A stretch of DNA of 64,000 nucleotides from Mycolicibacter hiberniae (GCF_010729485.1 NZ_AP022609.1:434001-498000); one strand, 5' to 3'; positions 1 to 8,266 are shown, counted from the first letter of the stretch. Translations and numbers: made by a program. The notes: generated by a model not told the origin, from the sequence alone.

Positions 1-2
1 CA

Positions 3-773
3 CGCACCACCGACGGCGTTGCCGAGGCATTGCCCCAGGCTGCCTACGTCCGCGGCCACGGGGCCAACACCGTCAACGTCCTGCTGGTCGACGTGCGGGC
101 CTGGGACACCCTCGGGGAGATCTCGGTGCTGCTGGTCGCAGCGACCGGTGTCGCTTCCATGGTGTTCCGCAACCGCCGGTTCGGCCGTGCCCCACGGATC
201 ACCGACGCCGGCACCGCGCAGCGGTCCCCGGGGGTGGCCACCCCCTACAGTCCGGCGATCGGCTCGACCACGTGGCTGCGGGGCAGCGCATATCACGACC
301 CGAACCAGCGTTCGCTGGTGCTGGAGGTGGCGACCCGGATGATCTTCCCGCTGATCATGGTGGTCTCGGTGTACTTCCTGTTCGCCGGACACAACTATCC
401 CGGCGGCGGCTTCGCCGGCGGGCTGGCCGCCGGGCTGGGGTTGGCGCTGCGCTACCTCGCCGGGGGGCAGTACGAGCTCGGCGAGACCCTGCCGGTGGAC
501 TCCAGCAAGATCCTGGGAGTCGGGCTGGCCCTGGTCGGCGGCACCGCGCTGGGCTCGTTGTTCCTGGGGGCCCCGGCGCTGTCTTCGGCGGTGCTGAGCT
601 TCACGCTGCCGGTGTTGGGCCACGTCGATGTGGTGACATCGCTGTTCTTCGACCTGGGCGTGTACCTGGTGGTGGTCGGCATGGTGCTCGACGTGCTGCG
701 CAGCCTGGGCGTGCGACTGGACCAGGAACTGGAGTCCCAGCACTCGACTCGACCACTGGCGGGGGTGTCATGA
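3..773 (+). CDS. mnhA: Na+/H+ antiporter subunit A/B fusion, C-terminal part (5' truncated)
   Basis: This is the end of the large Mrp/Mnh antiporter subunit; the reading frame is already open at the window edge and the start lies upstream. The first 35 or so visible residues (NTVNVLLVDVRAWDTLGE) are the usual C-terminus of subunit A. They run without a stop into an MnhB-type membrane domain with VYFLFAGHNYPGGGFAGG and about four hydrophobic segments, so A and B are fused as in other actinobacteria. The stop overlaps the mnhC start (ATGA). The complex sits in the cell membrane and exchanges Na+ or K+ for protons. The truncation is a window effect, not a mutation. Confidence 0.93.
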   Translation, partial: RTTDGVAEALPQAAYVRGHGANTVNVLLVDVRAWDTLGEISVLLVAATGVASMVFRNRRFGRAPRITDAGTAQRSPGVATPYSPAIGSTTWLRGSAYHDPNQRSLVLEVATRMIFPLIMVVSVYFLFAGHNYPGGGFAGGLAAGLGLALRYLAGGQYELGETLPVDSSKILGVGLALVGGTALGSLFLGAPALSSAVLSFTLPVLGHVDVVTSLFFDLGVYLVVVGMVLDVLRSLGVRLDQELESQHSTRPLAGVS

Positions 774-1219
774 TCGCGCATCTGGTGCCGCTGCTGATGG
801 CGGCCGGCTTGACCTCCTGCGGCGTCTACATGCTGCTGGAACGCAGCTTGACCCGGATGCTGTTGGGCCTGATGATGATCGGCAATGCCATCAATCTGCT
901 GATCATCGATGTCGGCGGTCCCGACGGCAACCCGCCGATTTTTTGGGCCAGCTCCGGCAAAGAAACGGACGCCGACCCGCTGGCGCAGGCCATGGTGTTG
1001 ACCTCCATCGTGATCACCATGGGAGTGGGCGCTTTCGTACTTGCGCTGACCTACCGCTCGTTCAACCTGACGACCACCGACGATGTCGGCGATGACGAAG
1101 AGGCGATGCGGGTTTTGCAGCTTTCGGACGAAGAGGTGATCGCCGCCGAGCCCGACCAGGGCGTTCCGGTCTCGGCCGGTGACCTCGATGCCGTGCCGGA
1201 AAGTGAGGAACTCCGGTGA
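770..1219 (+). CDS. mnhC: Na+/H+ antiporter subunit C
   Basis: The 149-residue product is homologous to respiratory NuoK. Three hydrophobic segments are visible, with GVYMLLERSLTRMLLGLMM and AQAMVLTSIVITMGVGAF as family signatures. The last 45 residues form an acidic cytoplasmic tail (DDVGDDEEAM and onward). The ATG overlaps the upstream stop by 4 bp and the TGA overlaps the GTG of mnhD, so translation is probably coupled through the operon. It is a small membrane subunit of the multisubunit antiporter. Confidence 0.93.
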   Translation: MIAHLVPLLMAAGLTSCGVYMLLERSLTRMLLGLMMIGNAINLLIIDVGGPDGNPPIFWASSGKETDADPLAQAMVLTSIVITMGVGAFVLALTYRSFNLTTTDDVGDDEEAMRVLQLSDEEVIAAEPDQGVPVSAGDLDAVPESEELR

Positions 1220-2814
1220 GTCTCGCCGCCGTTTTGATGCCGATGCCGGTGCTGCTGCCCACGCTGGGCGCCGCGGTGACCCTGATCGTCGGCCGGCGTC
1301 CGCGCCTGCAGCGGCCGATCACCATCGCCGTGTTGTGTGCGGTGACCGCGGTCAGCGCGGCGCTGCTGTATCTGACCGACCGGGACGGGACCCTGGTGCT
1401 GCACGTCGGCGGCTGGGGTCCCACCGAGCAGGGCCTGGGGCCGTTGGGGATCAGCCTCGTCGTCGACCGGCTGTCGGCGCTGATGCTGGTGGTGTCCGCG
1501 ATCGTGCTGCTGGCGGTCATGGTCTACGCCATCGGGCAGGGGGTGCGCGACGGCGACGACCGCCAGCCGGTGTCGATCTTCCTGCCCACCTACCTGACCC
1601 TGGCCACCGGTGTGTCGCTGGCCTTTCTGGCCGGTGACCTGTTCAACCTGTTCGTCGGGTTCGAGATGCTGCTGTCGGCGAGCTTCGTGCTCCTGACCAT
1701 CGGCGCCAGCGCCGAACGGATCCGGGCCGGCATCGGTTATGTGATGGTCTCGATGGCCTCGTCGATGGTGTTCCTGTTCGGTATCGCGCTGGTGTATGCG
1801 GCCACCGGCACGCTGAACCTCGCCGAGCTGGCGACGCGCACCGGAGCACTGCCCGGCGGCACCCGAAGCGCGGTGTTCGCGGTGCTGCTGGTGGCGTTCG
1901 GGATCAAGGCGGCCGTGTTCCCGCTGTCGGCCTGGCTCCCGGACGCCTACCCCACGGCGCCGGCACCGATCACCGCGGTGTTCGCCGGGATTCTGACCAA
2001 AGTCGGTGTCTACGCGATCATCCGGGCGCACTCCCTGCTGTTTCCCGATGGCGGCCTGGACTCGGTGCTGCTGGTCGCGGGCCTGTTGACCATGCTGGTC
2101 GGCATATTCGGTGCCATCGCGCAGAGCGACATCAAGCGGGTACTGTCCTTCACGCTGGTCAGCCACATCGGTTTCATGGTGTTCGGCATCGCGTTGTCCA
2201 GCGAGCTGGGCATGGCCGGCGCCATCTTCTACGTGATGCACCACATCATCGTGATGACCACGCTGTTCCTGGCGGCCGGACTGATCGAACGTCAGGGCGG
2301 CGCGTCGTCTCTGCACCGGCTGGGCGGCTTGATCGCCAACCCGTTGCTGGCTCTCGTGTTCCTGATCCCCGCCTTCAACCTCGGTGGTATCCCGCCCTTT
2401 TCGGGCTTCATCGGCAAAACGGCGGTGTTGCAGGCCGGTGTCGGCGACGGATCGGTGCTGGCCTGGTGCCTGGTTGGCGGCGCGGTGGTGACCAGTCTGC
2501 TGACGCTGTATGTGCTGGCGCGGATCTGGACCAAGGCGTTCTGGCGCCGGCGGGTCGACGCCCCCGAGGGTGCCCTGGCGCTGGCCGCCCCGCCGGTGCT
2601 GCTCGACGATGTCGATGACGTGGCCTACGCCGACCGAGACGACGTCGGACGGATGCCGACGTGGATGGTGGTCCCGACGCTGGCGCTGATCGCACTGGGT
2701 CTGTCGCTGAGCGTGCTGGCCGGACCCGTCTTCGCCTACACGCAGCGGGCCGCAGCGGAGGTCCTCGACCGGGGCGAGTACATCTCCGCCGTGCTGTCGG
2801 TGGGTGCACCATGA
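1216..2814 (+). CDS. mnhD: Na+/H+ antiporter subunit D
   Basis: This 532-residue multi-spanning protein belongs to the proton-translocating NuoL/M/N family. Clear signatures include FVGFEMLLSASFVLLTIGAS, the conserved lysine region KAAVFPLSAWLPDAYPTAP, and SDIKRVLSFTLVSHIGFM. A cytoplasmic, acidic insert (DDVDDVAYADRDD) precedes the final transmembrane helix. The GTG start overlaps the mnhC stop (GTGA) and the stop overlaps the mnhE ATG. Together with the A subunit it should form the ion-translocating core of the complex. Confidence 0.95.
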   Translation: MSLAAVLMPMPVLLPTLGAAVTLIVGRRPRLQRPITIAVLCAVTAVSAALLYLTDRDGTLVLHVGGWGPTEQGLGPLGISLVVDRLSALMLVVSAIVLLAVMVYAIGQGVRDGDDRQPVSIFLPTYLTLATGVSLAFLAGDLFNLFVGFEMLLSASFVLLTIGASAERIRAGIGYVMVSMASSMVFLFGIALVYAATGTLNLAELATRTGALPGGTRSAVFAVLLVAFGIKAAVFPLSAWLPDAYPTAPAPITAVFAGILTKVGVYAIIRAHSLLFPDGGLDSVLLVAGLLTMLVGIFGAIAQSDIKRVLSFTLVSHIGFMVFGIALSSELGMAGAIFYVMHHIIVMTTLFLAAGLIERQGGASSLHRLGGLIANPLLALVFLIPAFNLGGIPPFSGFIGKTAVLQAGVGDGSVLAWCLVGGAVVTSLLTLYVLARIWTKAFWRRRVDAPEGALALAAPPVLLDDVDDVAYADRDDVGRMPTWMVVPTLALIALGLSLSVLAGPVFAYTQRAAAEVLDRGEYISAVLSVGAP

Positions 2815-3338
2815 GGGCCGTCGCGCTCCGGCTGTTCTCGGTGTCTGCGCTGGCCACGGTGTGGGTGCTGCTGTGGGGCCGCGTGACCATCCCCAACATC
2901 GTCATGGGTGTCGTGGTTGCGGTCGCGATCATGGTGTTGCTGCCGGTCCCGCCGGTCCCGGTGCGGGGGCGGGTGCATCCGGTGCCGCTGCTGAAGTTGC
3001 TTGGACTGTTCTGCTGGTATCTGGTGACGTCCAGCGTTCAGCTGATGTGGCTGGCGGTCAAACCCGGCCCCCCACCGAAGATGGGCGTGCTGCGGGTGCA
3101 GCTGAGCATCAAATCCGACCTGGTGCTGGTGCTCGCCTCGGCGATCACCACGCTGCTGCCCGGCTCGGTCGTGCTGGAGATCGACCAGGTGCGCCGCATC
3201 CTGTATTGCCATGTGATCGATGTCGGATCGGCGCAGGCGGTCGAACGTTTCCATCACCAGGCCGCGCAGGTGGAGCGTCTGCTGATCGCCGCCTTCGAAC
3301 GCGACGACGAGTGGCTGTCCGCGGAGGAAAGCGCATGA
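2811..3338 (+). CDS. mnhE: Na+/H+ antiporter subunit E
   Basis: The 175-residue MnhE family protein has two or three N-terminal membrane helices. These are followed by the characteristic soluble part with a TLLPGSVVLEID stretch and a histidine-containing C-terminus (HVIDVGSAQAVERFHHQ). The ATG overlaps the mnhD stop by 4 bp and the TGA overlaps the mnhF start. It is an accessory subunit needed for assembly or activity of Mrp antiporters. Confidence 0.92.
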   Translation: MRAVALRLFSVSALATVWVLLWGRVTIPNIVMGVVVAVAIMVLLPVPPVPVRGRVHPVPLLKLLGLFCWYLVTSSVQLMWLAVKPGPPPKMGVLRVQLSIKSDLVLVLASAITTLLPGSVVLEIDQVRRILYCHVIDVGSAQAVERFHHQAAQVERLLIAAFERDDEWLSAEESA

Positions 3339-3616
3339 ACGTCATCTGGGGTACGGCAGGTGTGCTGTTGGGTATTGCCGCGGTCATCACCATGTGCCGA
3401 CTGCTGCTCGGTCCGAGCACCCTGGACCGGCTGGTGGCGCTGGACACGTTGGCCGCGATGACCATGTGCGGTATCGGCATCTGGGCCGCGGTCAGCCGGG
3501 ACACCACCGTGACCTACAGCCTGGCGGCTCTGGCTCTGGTCGGCTTCATCGGCTCGGTGAGCGTGGCCCGTTTCCGGGTGCCCGACGACGGACCTGAAGT
3601 AGGGAGGCAGCCGTGA
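3335..3616 (+). CDS. mnhF: Na+/H+ antiporter subunit F
   Basis: This small 93-residue membrane subunit has three hydrophobic segments and the family signature RLLLGPSTLDRLVALD between the first two. The ATG overlaps the mnhE stop (ATGA) and the stop overlaps the GTG of mnhG, continuing the unbroken chain of coupled genes. Its length and order match mnhF/mrpF of other bacteria. It is probably co-transcribed with the whole operon. Confidence 0.92.
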   Translation: MNVIWGTAGVLLGIAAVITMCRLLLGPSTLDRLVALDTLAAMTMCGIGIWAAVSRDTTVTYSLAALALVGFIGSVSVARFRVPDDGPEVGRQP

Positions 3617-3960
3617 TTGCACTCGACGTGCTCGCCGGTGTGCTGGTGCTCGCCGGCTCGGTGCTGGCCCTGACGGCGGCCGTCGGAGTGGTGCGCTTCC
3701 CGGACACCCTGGCCCGCATGCACTCGGCAACCAAACCGCAGGTGCTTGGCCTGTTGCTGGTGCTGTTGGGCGCCTTGATCCGGCTGCGGGGCAGCCACGA
3801 CGCCGGGATGGTGACCGTGAGCATTCTGTTCACCCTGATCACCGCACCGGTGGTTGCGCACCGGGTGGGCCGGCTGGCCTACCAGGAGCAGGACATGGAC
3901 AAGATACTGATCATCGACGAGCTGGGCGAGCTCAACGAAGAAGACCAGATGCTGCTTTAG
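3613..3960 (+). CDS. mnhG: Na+/H+ antiporter subunit G
   Basis: The 115-residue MnhG family protein begins with a GTG that overlaps the mnhF stop. It shows the signature VRFPDTLARMHSATKPQVLG between hydrophobic helices 1 and 2, a third helix, and an acidic tail (LGELNEEDQMLL). It is the last gene of the antiporter operon. Its stop codon overlaps by 4 bp the stop of the convergent methyltransferase gene, so the two transcripts meet with no intergenic space. Confidence 0.92.
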   Translation: MIALDVLAGVLVLAGSVLALTAAVGVVRFPDTLARMHSATKPQVLGLLLVLLGALIRLRGSHDAGMVTVSILFTLITAPVVAHRVGRLAYQEQDMDKILIIDELGELNEEDQMLL

Positions 3961-4562
3961 GCCGGCCGCAGCACCGCCACCAGGAAGTCGGTGTCCTCGG
4001 TGAAGGGCCGCAGGTTCCAGGTGGCCAGCAACAGATCGGTCGCGAAGCCGGCGGTCGCGGCGTCGCGCAGGAACTGGTCGAAGCCGTAGTCGCGCTCGGC
4101 GCCGAAGCCGATCACGGTCCGGCCGTCGGCGGCGCAATGCGCCCGCAGCCGGCGCAGAACCTCCACTCGCGTACTCGGCGCGACGAATGCCATGACGTTG
4201 CCCGCGGCCACGATGATGTCGAACGGTTCTTGGATGCCGCGGGTGGGCAGGTCGAGTTCGGCCAGGTCGCCCACCAGGTAGCGAGGGCCCGGGTAGTCCT
4301 GCTCGGCAGCCTCGATCAGCTGCGGGTCGACGTCGACGCCGACCACCTGGTGACCGGCTCGGGCCAGCACGCCGGCGACCCGGCCCGGCCCGCAACCGGC
4401 GTCGAGGATTCGGGCGCCGCGCGTGGCCATGGCGTCGATGAAGCGCGCTTCGCCGGCCAGATCCTTACCGGCCCGGGCCATCGCGCGGAAGCGTTCGATG
4501 TACCACTGGGAATGTCCGGGGTCGGCGGCGACTTTCTGCATCCAGAGGCTCTGCTCCACCAT
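3957..4562 (-). CDS. Class I SAM-dependent methyltransferase
   Basis: This 201-residue soluble enzyme has a standard Rossmann methyltransferase core. Motif I is ILDAGCGPGRVAGVLA, motif II is VVGVDVDPQLIEAA, an acidic VGDLAELDLP follows, and the post-I segment is FDIIVAAGNVMAFVAP. The substrate cannot be read from the sequence; relatives are annotated generically. It stands alone on the minus strand, convergent with mnhG and 21 bp downstream of the end of the LpqN-like gene, so read-through from the upstream module is possible. The start is an ATG-GTG pair and the ATG is preferred. Confidence 0.85.
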   Translation of the reverse strand: MVEQSLWMQKVAADPGHSQWYIERFRAMARAGKDLAGEARFIDAMATRGARILDAGCGPGRVAGVLARAGHQVVGVDVDPQLIEAAEQDYPGPRYLVGDLAELDLPTRGIQEPFDIIVAAGNVMAFVAPSTRVEVLRRLRAHCAADGRTVIGFGAERDYGFDQFLRDAATAGFATDLLLATWNLRPFTEDTDFLVAVLRPA

Positions 4563-4583
4563 GGCTGCATTCTCGCAGGGTCG

Positions 4584-5090
4584 TCACCGGGTGGGCAGGC
4601 GGACTTCCAGCGAATCCAGCAGAGCCTGCCAGGCGGTGATGTAGGGCGGGTTGTCGGCCTCGGTGGTCTGGATGGTCACGGTGATGGCCCAGATCCGGTC
4701 CCGGGCGTTCTGCACGGCGATGATCACACTGGTCGCGGGGCGGCCCTGCAGGTTGTAGGTGATCGTTCTGCTGGGAAAACCCGAGACCGCTCCGGGCATG
4801 TCGGTGTCGAGATCGCCGACGGCGGCGGACACCGCGGCACGTTCTTTGGCCAGGGCCTGCGAGGGCAGGCCCACCTGGCCGGTGAGTTCTTCCAGTGTCA
4901 CCACCGCATTGGGGGTGAAACCGTGCCGCCGCAGCTGCCGGTTGTAGAGCACGCCGCGCACCGGCGGTGTGTCGGTGCTGGGCAGGAACTCCCAGCCCGC
5001 GGGGCGAGCGAGGACGATCGTGGGTTCATCGGGCTCGCGGGGAGCCAACGTGATGGATCCGTCGCCGGCTGGGTGAGCCGAATGTCGCAC
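4584..5090 (-). CDS. LpqN/LpqT-fold protein without lipobox
   Basis: The 168-residue product has the layout of the LpqN/LpqT lipoprotein family: a PAGWEFLPS-type strand, VLYNRQLRRHGFTPNAVVTLEEL, then a late strand pair ITYNLQGRPATSVIIAV and IWAITVTIQT. It has no signal peptide or lipobox and looks cytoplasmic. A longer upstream start exists, but GTG at 5090 is preferred because GGGAG lies about 7 bases ahead of it, directly after the stop of the small membrane protein gene. It is the last gene of the EspC-like/glycine-zipper module. An immunity or chaperone role is only a guess from position. Confidence 0.7.
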   Translation of the reverse strand: MRHSAHPAGDGSITLAPREPDEPTIVLARPAGWEFLPSTDTPPVRGVLYNRQLRRHGFTPNAVVTLEELTGQVGLPSQALAKERAAVSAAVGDLDTDMPGAVSGFPSRTITYNLQGRPATSVIIAVQNARDRIWAITVTIQTTEADNPPYITAWQALLDSLEVRLPTR

Positions 5091-5100
5091 CGTCCACTCC

Positions 5101-5424
5101 CTAGCGCCCGATGGGCCAGATCTTGCGGAGGTATGCGCCCCCAAAACCGACGTAGGAAAAAAGCGCGCCGCCGATCACGGCGCCCATCAGATCCCACGAA
5201 TCGCGGCTGTGCATCGACCCGTAGAACGCGGTCGCCAGCAGTGTGGCCGACACCATCGGCCCGATGAGCCAGTAGAGCCACTTCGACGTGGCGTTTTTGC
5301 GGGGGTCCACCGGGATCGCGACCAGGAGCATGACGCCCGCGGCGATCCAGATGGCGGCGCTGGTGTCAGTGATGATCGCTCTCCCTCTTCGATGAGCCCG
5401 GGTCAGCCGACCAGACCGTGCCAA
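5101..5424 (-). CDS. Small three-TM membrane protein, possible immunity protein
   Basis: This product of up to 107 residues has three predicted membrane helices, near residues 23-40, 49-70 and 79-99 (AAIWIAAGVMLLVAIPV, WLYWLIGPMVSATLLATAF, LMGAVIGGALFSYVGFGGA). I do not recognise the family. The given ATG overlaps the upstream gene by 22 bp. A GGGAG sits near residue 15 but no good start follows it, so the N-terminus is uncertain. A small membrane protein directly behind a gene whose product ends in a glycine zipper resembles the toxin/immunity pairs of pore-forming T7SS effectors. That role is inferred, not shown. Confidence 0.65.
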   Translation of the reverse strand: MARSGRLTRAHRRGRAIITDTSAAIWIAAGVMLLVAIPVDPRKNATSKWLYWLIGPMVSATLLATAFYGSMHSRDSWDLMGAVIGGALFSYVGFGGAYLRKIWPIGR

Positions 5425-6797
5425 ACATTGGAAATCCCTTCGCCCACATCCTTGCCGAATTCGCTGCCGACGAAGCCGCCGACGGCCGCCCCCGCGCCCG
5501 CGCCGAGCACGGCGCCGATGGCGGTGCCCGGTCCGGGACCGAAGAAGGTGCCGACCACGGCCCCAAGTTGGGCGCCCGTCTCGGCGCCCAGCCCGGCGCC
5601 CACCAGGCCGCCGGTGATGTCACCGACGGTTTTGGGGACGACATCGACTGCGGCGGTGGTCCAGGGGACCCCGTTGTCCAGGTCGTTGTTGAACTCCGTG
5701 ACCCCGTTCACCGCGGTGACGAGGTTGCCGGCGACGCCCAGGCGCTTGCCGAATTTCTCGGCGCTGTCCATGGCTTGCGACACCGGGACCCCGCCGGGTA
5801 CGGCGGGCGTCGGTGTTCCGCCCGGAGCGAAGGCCGGCAGGTCCGGCCGGACCCAGGGCGCCTTGGCTTGGCTGCCCGCCGCGGAAAGGCCGTCGCCGAC
5901 GTTGCCCCATTTCCCCTCGATCTCGGCGGCTTTGCTCGGGGCAGGCGGAGGTCCCAGCGGTCGTGTCATCACCGGCGTGCCAGGCGCCAGCCAGGGCGGT
6001 TCGGCCCCCGGGCCACCGTCGACCCCCTGCGTTGCGCCGCCCTCCGGCGTCCGGGGAGCGCCGCCGGCGCCTCCGTCAGCGCCCGCCGGGGCAGCGTCGG
6101 CGGCCGGAGTCGGTTCGTCCCCGGCGGCGCGGCCGTTGGCCGACGTGCCGTCCCGCTGCCCCTCATCGGTGCCGGCTGCCGGTTGGCCCTCAGCGCTGTA
6201 CCTGCGCACGGCCGCGCCGGCGTCGTAGCCGCCGGTGTCCTGCAGGGCGGCCAGCGCCTTCCGCAGGTGCTGCGAGTAGCCGCTGCGAATGGTGGTGGCG
6301 TTGTGCAGCGCGGTCTCAGTGTCGGCCAGTGCCAGCCGACGAGCCTGCGCGATCTCGGCATCGTGGTTCTGGCCCTGGCTCAGACAGCCGCCGATGCGAG
6401 CGTCGAGGACTATCAGGTTGGCGTTGAGAGCGGTGTTGGCCTGCGAGGCAGCCCGGGCTTGGGCCAGGGCCGCGGCGATACCCGCCAGGTCGGCGGCGAT
6501 CCGGCCGAGCTGCTCATTGGTGGCGTGCAGCTCGTCTTTGACCCGGGCCACCTGCGCGGCGTTGTTGATCGGTTGCTCGCCGTTTTCCCGGTTGTACTGC
6601 GCGAAGTGCTCGCCGGCGGTGCGGAAGGCCCCCTCGGCGGCGGTCGCCGAACCGGCTGCGGTGTGAAAGGCCTGGGCCAGGAAGTTGATCTGGGCGGGAC
6701 TGCCGGCCTGCAGGCTCTCGTCGATCGACCACGGGTCGCCGCCGGCCTGTGCGACGAGGTCGTCGACGGACAGATACTGCAGGTGGGGGCGGCTCAC
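5403..6797 (-). CDS. T7SS-type secreted protein with glycine-zipper C-terminus
   Basis: The 464-residue product has three parts. Residues 1-190 are alpha-helical and start with AGGDPWSIDESLQAGSPAQI and YNRENGEQPIN, features I associate with the N-terminal domain of predicted mycobacterial type VII secretion substrates. Residues 200-345 are a Pro/Gly/Ala-rich linker. Residues 390-455 are a glycine-zipper segment with repeated GxxxG (GGLVGAGLGAETGAQLGAVV, then GTAIGAVLGAGAGAAVGG). No signal peptide or enzyme motif is visible. The GTG start overlaps the EspC-like stop (GTGA). A surface or pore-forming effector is the likeliest reading; a structural ESX substrate is the alternative. Confidence 0.8.
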   Translation of the reverse strand: MSRPHLQYLSVDDLVAQAGGDPWSIDESLQAGSPAQINFLAQAFHTAAGSATAAEGAFRTAGEHFAQYNRENGEQPINNAAQVARVKDELHATNEQLGRIAADLAGIAAALAQARAASQANTALNANLIVLDARIGGCLSQGQNHDAEIAQARRLALADTETALHNATTIRSGYSQHLRKALAALQDTGGYDAGAAVRRYSAEGQPAAGTDEGQRDGTSANGRAAGDEPTPAADAAPAGADGGAGGAPRTPEGGATQGVDGGPGAEPPWLAPGTPVMTRPLGPPPAPSKAAEIEGKWGNVGDGLSAAGSQAKAPWVRPDLPAFAPGGTPTPAVPGGVPVSQAMDSAEKFGKRLGVAGNLVTAVNGVTEFNNDLDNGVPWTTAAVDVVPKTVGDITGGLVGAGLGAETGAQLGAVVGTFFGPGPGTAIGAVLGAGAGAAVGGFVGSEFGKDVGEGISNVWHGLVG

Positions 6798-7105
6798 TGC
6801 GGTGGGCCGGCGACGTCTCGCAATAGGGCGGCGTTGTGGTTGTCCATCCGGGTGAAACAGTCGGCGGCGGTGCGGACCTTCTCGGCGATGCCGGTGAGGT
6901 CCTGGTGATGAGTGTGCAAGGCGTCCCGATGCCGGTCTTTCGCGCTGCCCAGGGCGGCGTGGAAACCGTGGGCGTCCTCGAAGTCGCCGAACATCGAGGC
7001 ACTCACGCCGGCCACGTCGAGGCGCTGGGCGCCGGCGTGAGCGTGGCAGCCGGCGTCGTCGGACACGCTGGCTCCGGTGCGTAACACCTCGGGATTGACG
7101 TGCAT
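6794..7105 (-). CDS. EspC-family (DUF2580) ESX secretion-associated protein
   Basis: This 103-residue helical protein of the EspC/DUF2580 type begins MHVNPEVLRTGASVSDDAG. ATG at 7105 is preferred over one 24 bases upstream because AGGGGGA precedes it by about 7 bases. Near the C-terminus the helix ends in CFTRMDNHNAALL. F84-x3-D88 sits where M. tuberculosis EspC has the Y-x3-D secretion signal, so the tyrosine is replaced by phenylalanine. It heads an operon with the glycine-zipper protein, like other EspC/EspA-type helper and substrate pairs, and is probably co-secreted by an ESX system encoded elsewhere. Confidence 0.8.
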   Translation of the reverse strand: MHVNPEVLRTGASVSDDAGCHAHAGAQRLDVAGVSASMFGDFEDAHGFHAALGSAKDRHRDALHTHHQDLTGIAEKVRTAADCFTRMDNHNAALLRDVAGPPQ

Positions 7106-7284
7106 GGCCGGTCCCCCTTCCGTCGGCATCTGTCGAGGTCAGAGCCTACCGACGGACCCGGAGCCGTCAATTCACCCGGCGCGCGGGGATGTCGACGGCG
7201 CTCCCGCCGAGCCGTCCGCGCAAGGGAAAAGCCCTGTTTCGGCATCGGCCCGGACCGTCCAGGAGCCCCTGAACCACCGCCGGG

Positions 7285-8199
7285 TCACACCAGCGGGCGC
7301 CCGGCGCGGATGCGCCGGTCAAGGTCCCACAGGATCAGGTTGAACGGGAACCCGCGCAGGAACTGCGGCAGCACACTGTTGACCACGCGCAGCCCACCCA
7401 TCAACCGGTCGAACCGACGTTGCTTGTCGGCGTCCCACGGCAACTGCATCTCGTCGCGGAAGCGCTGCGGCAGGAAGCCGGTGGTGATCAGCAGGGCGAT
7501 CCGTTCGTTGACCCGCTGGAGGGCGCCCGGGAGGGTCAGGCCCCGCAGTCGAGCCGCCGCGATCGGCGTCAGGTATTCCCGGATGGTGTCGTCGATGTGC
7601 ATCTTGTCCAGTTGTTCTTGCCAGTACCTGTCGAAGGCGGCGCGGTCGGCGGGCCACATGTCTTCGGGCACCTGCAGCATGGTGGCCATGGCCTTGCCCT
7701 CGTTGTGGTAATGCCGGTCGGCGTGTTCGTCGTCCATCTCACCGAGGAAGATGCGGTGGACGTCGACGTTGCCCTTGTACAGGCACGCACCCACCCACAG
7801 CTGCAGATCGCGGTCGAACGCGTTGTATTTGACCGGGCTGTTTTCGGTGGAACGGACCTGGCGGTGGGCGCTGTTCACCGCCTCGCGGAACGCGGCTTTT
7901 TGGACCTCGTTGCCCTGGGTGGAGACCACCAGATAGGTGAAGGTGGTGCGGGCCCGCTTGATGGGGTGCCGGTCCACCCGGCCGCTCTCCACCGGGCTCT
8001 CCATCACGCCGTACCCCACGGCGGGGTTCGCGAGCTGCATGATGACGTTGGCCGGGCCGGCCAGCAACGCCACGCCCATCATCATGTTGTCCTTGCAGGA
8101 GATCTTCGGCAGCAGCGACCGCCGTCGCGGGCTGGCGTACGTGCTCAGCGAATCGTTGACCGAACGTTCCACCAATGGAATCGGTTCGCTGATCGTCAT
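7285..8199 (-). CDS. MpaB-family (DUF2236) oxygenase
   Basis: The 304-residue product matches the DUF2236 family that includes fungal MpaB and latex-clearing protein Lcp, proteins with a histidine-coordinated heme or metal core. Visible blocks are ANPAVGYGVMESPVESGRVD with the downstream RHPIKRA, a GACLYKGNVDVHRIFLGEMD segment, and DRYWQEQLDKM. No signal peptide is seen. The start is supported by GAGG about 10 bases upstream. It is transcribed divergently from a TetR gene, and the shared 67-bp gap holds an imperfect palindrome around GAACGTAAGTTTC, so the regulator probably controls it. The substrate is unknown. Confidence 0.82.
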   Translation of the reverse strand: MTISEPIPLVERSVNDSLSTYASPRRRSLLPKISCKDNMMMGVALLAGPANVIMQLANPAVGYGVMESPVESGRVDRHPIKRARTTFTYLVVSTQGNEVQKAAFREAVNSAHRQVRSTENSPVKYNAFDRDLQLWVGACLYKGNVDVHRIFLGEMDDEHADRHYHNEGKAMATMLQVPEDMWPADRAAFDRYWQEQLDKMHIDDTIREYLTPIAAARLRGLTLPGALQRVNERIALLITTGFLPQRFRDEMQLPWDADKQRRFDRLMGGLRVVNSVLPQFLRGFPFNLILWDLDRRIRAGRPLV

Positions 8200-8266
8200 C
8201 CCTGCACCTCGCTAATTTGAGAACGTAAGTTTCCTGATATTGCCCAGCTGTGGGCCCGGTGTCAAG

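Noticed and set aside
1051..2316. Open frame of about 420 codons on the minus strand across mnhD
   Set aside because: Gln/His/Arg-rich antisense shadow of a well-conserved membrane subunit; no domain recognised.
5418..6908. Plus-strand frame of about 500 codons opposite the glycine-zipper protein
   Set aside because: Antisense shadow without motifs, whereas the minus-strand frame has T7SS-type sequence, a proper start overlap and a clear domain order.
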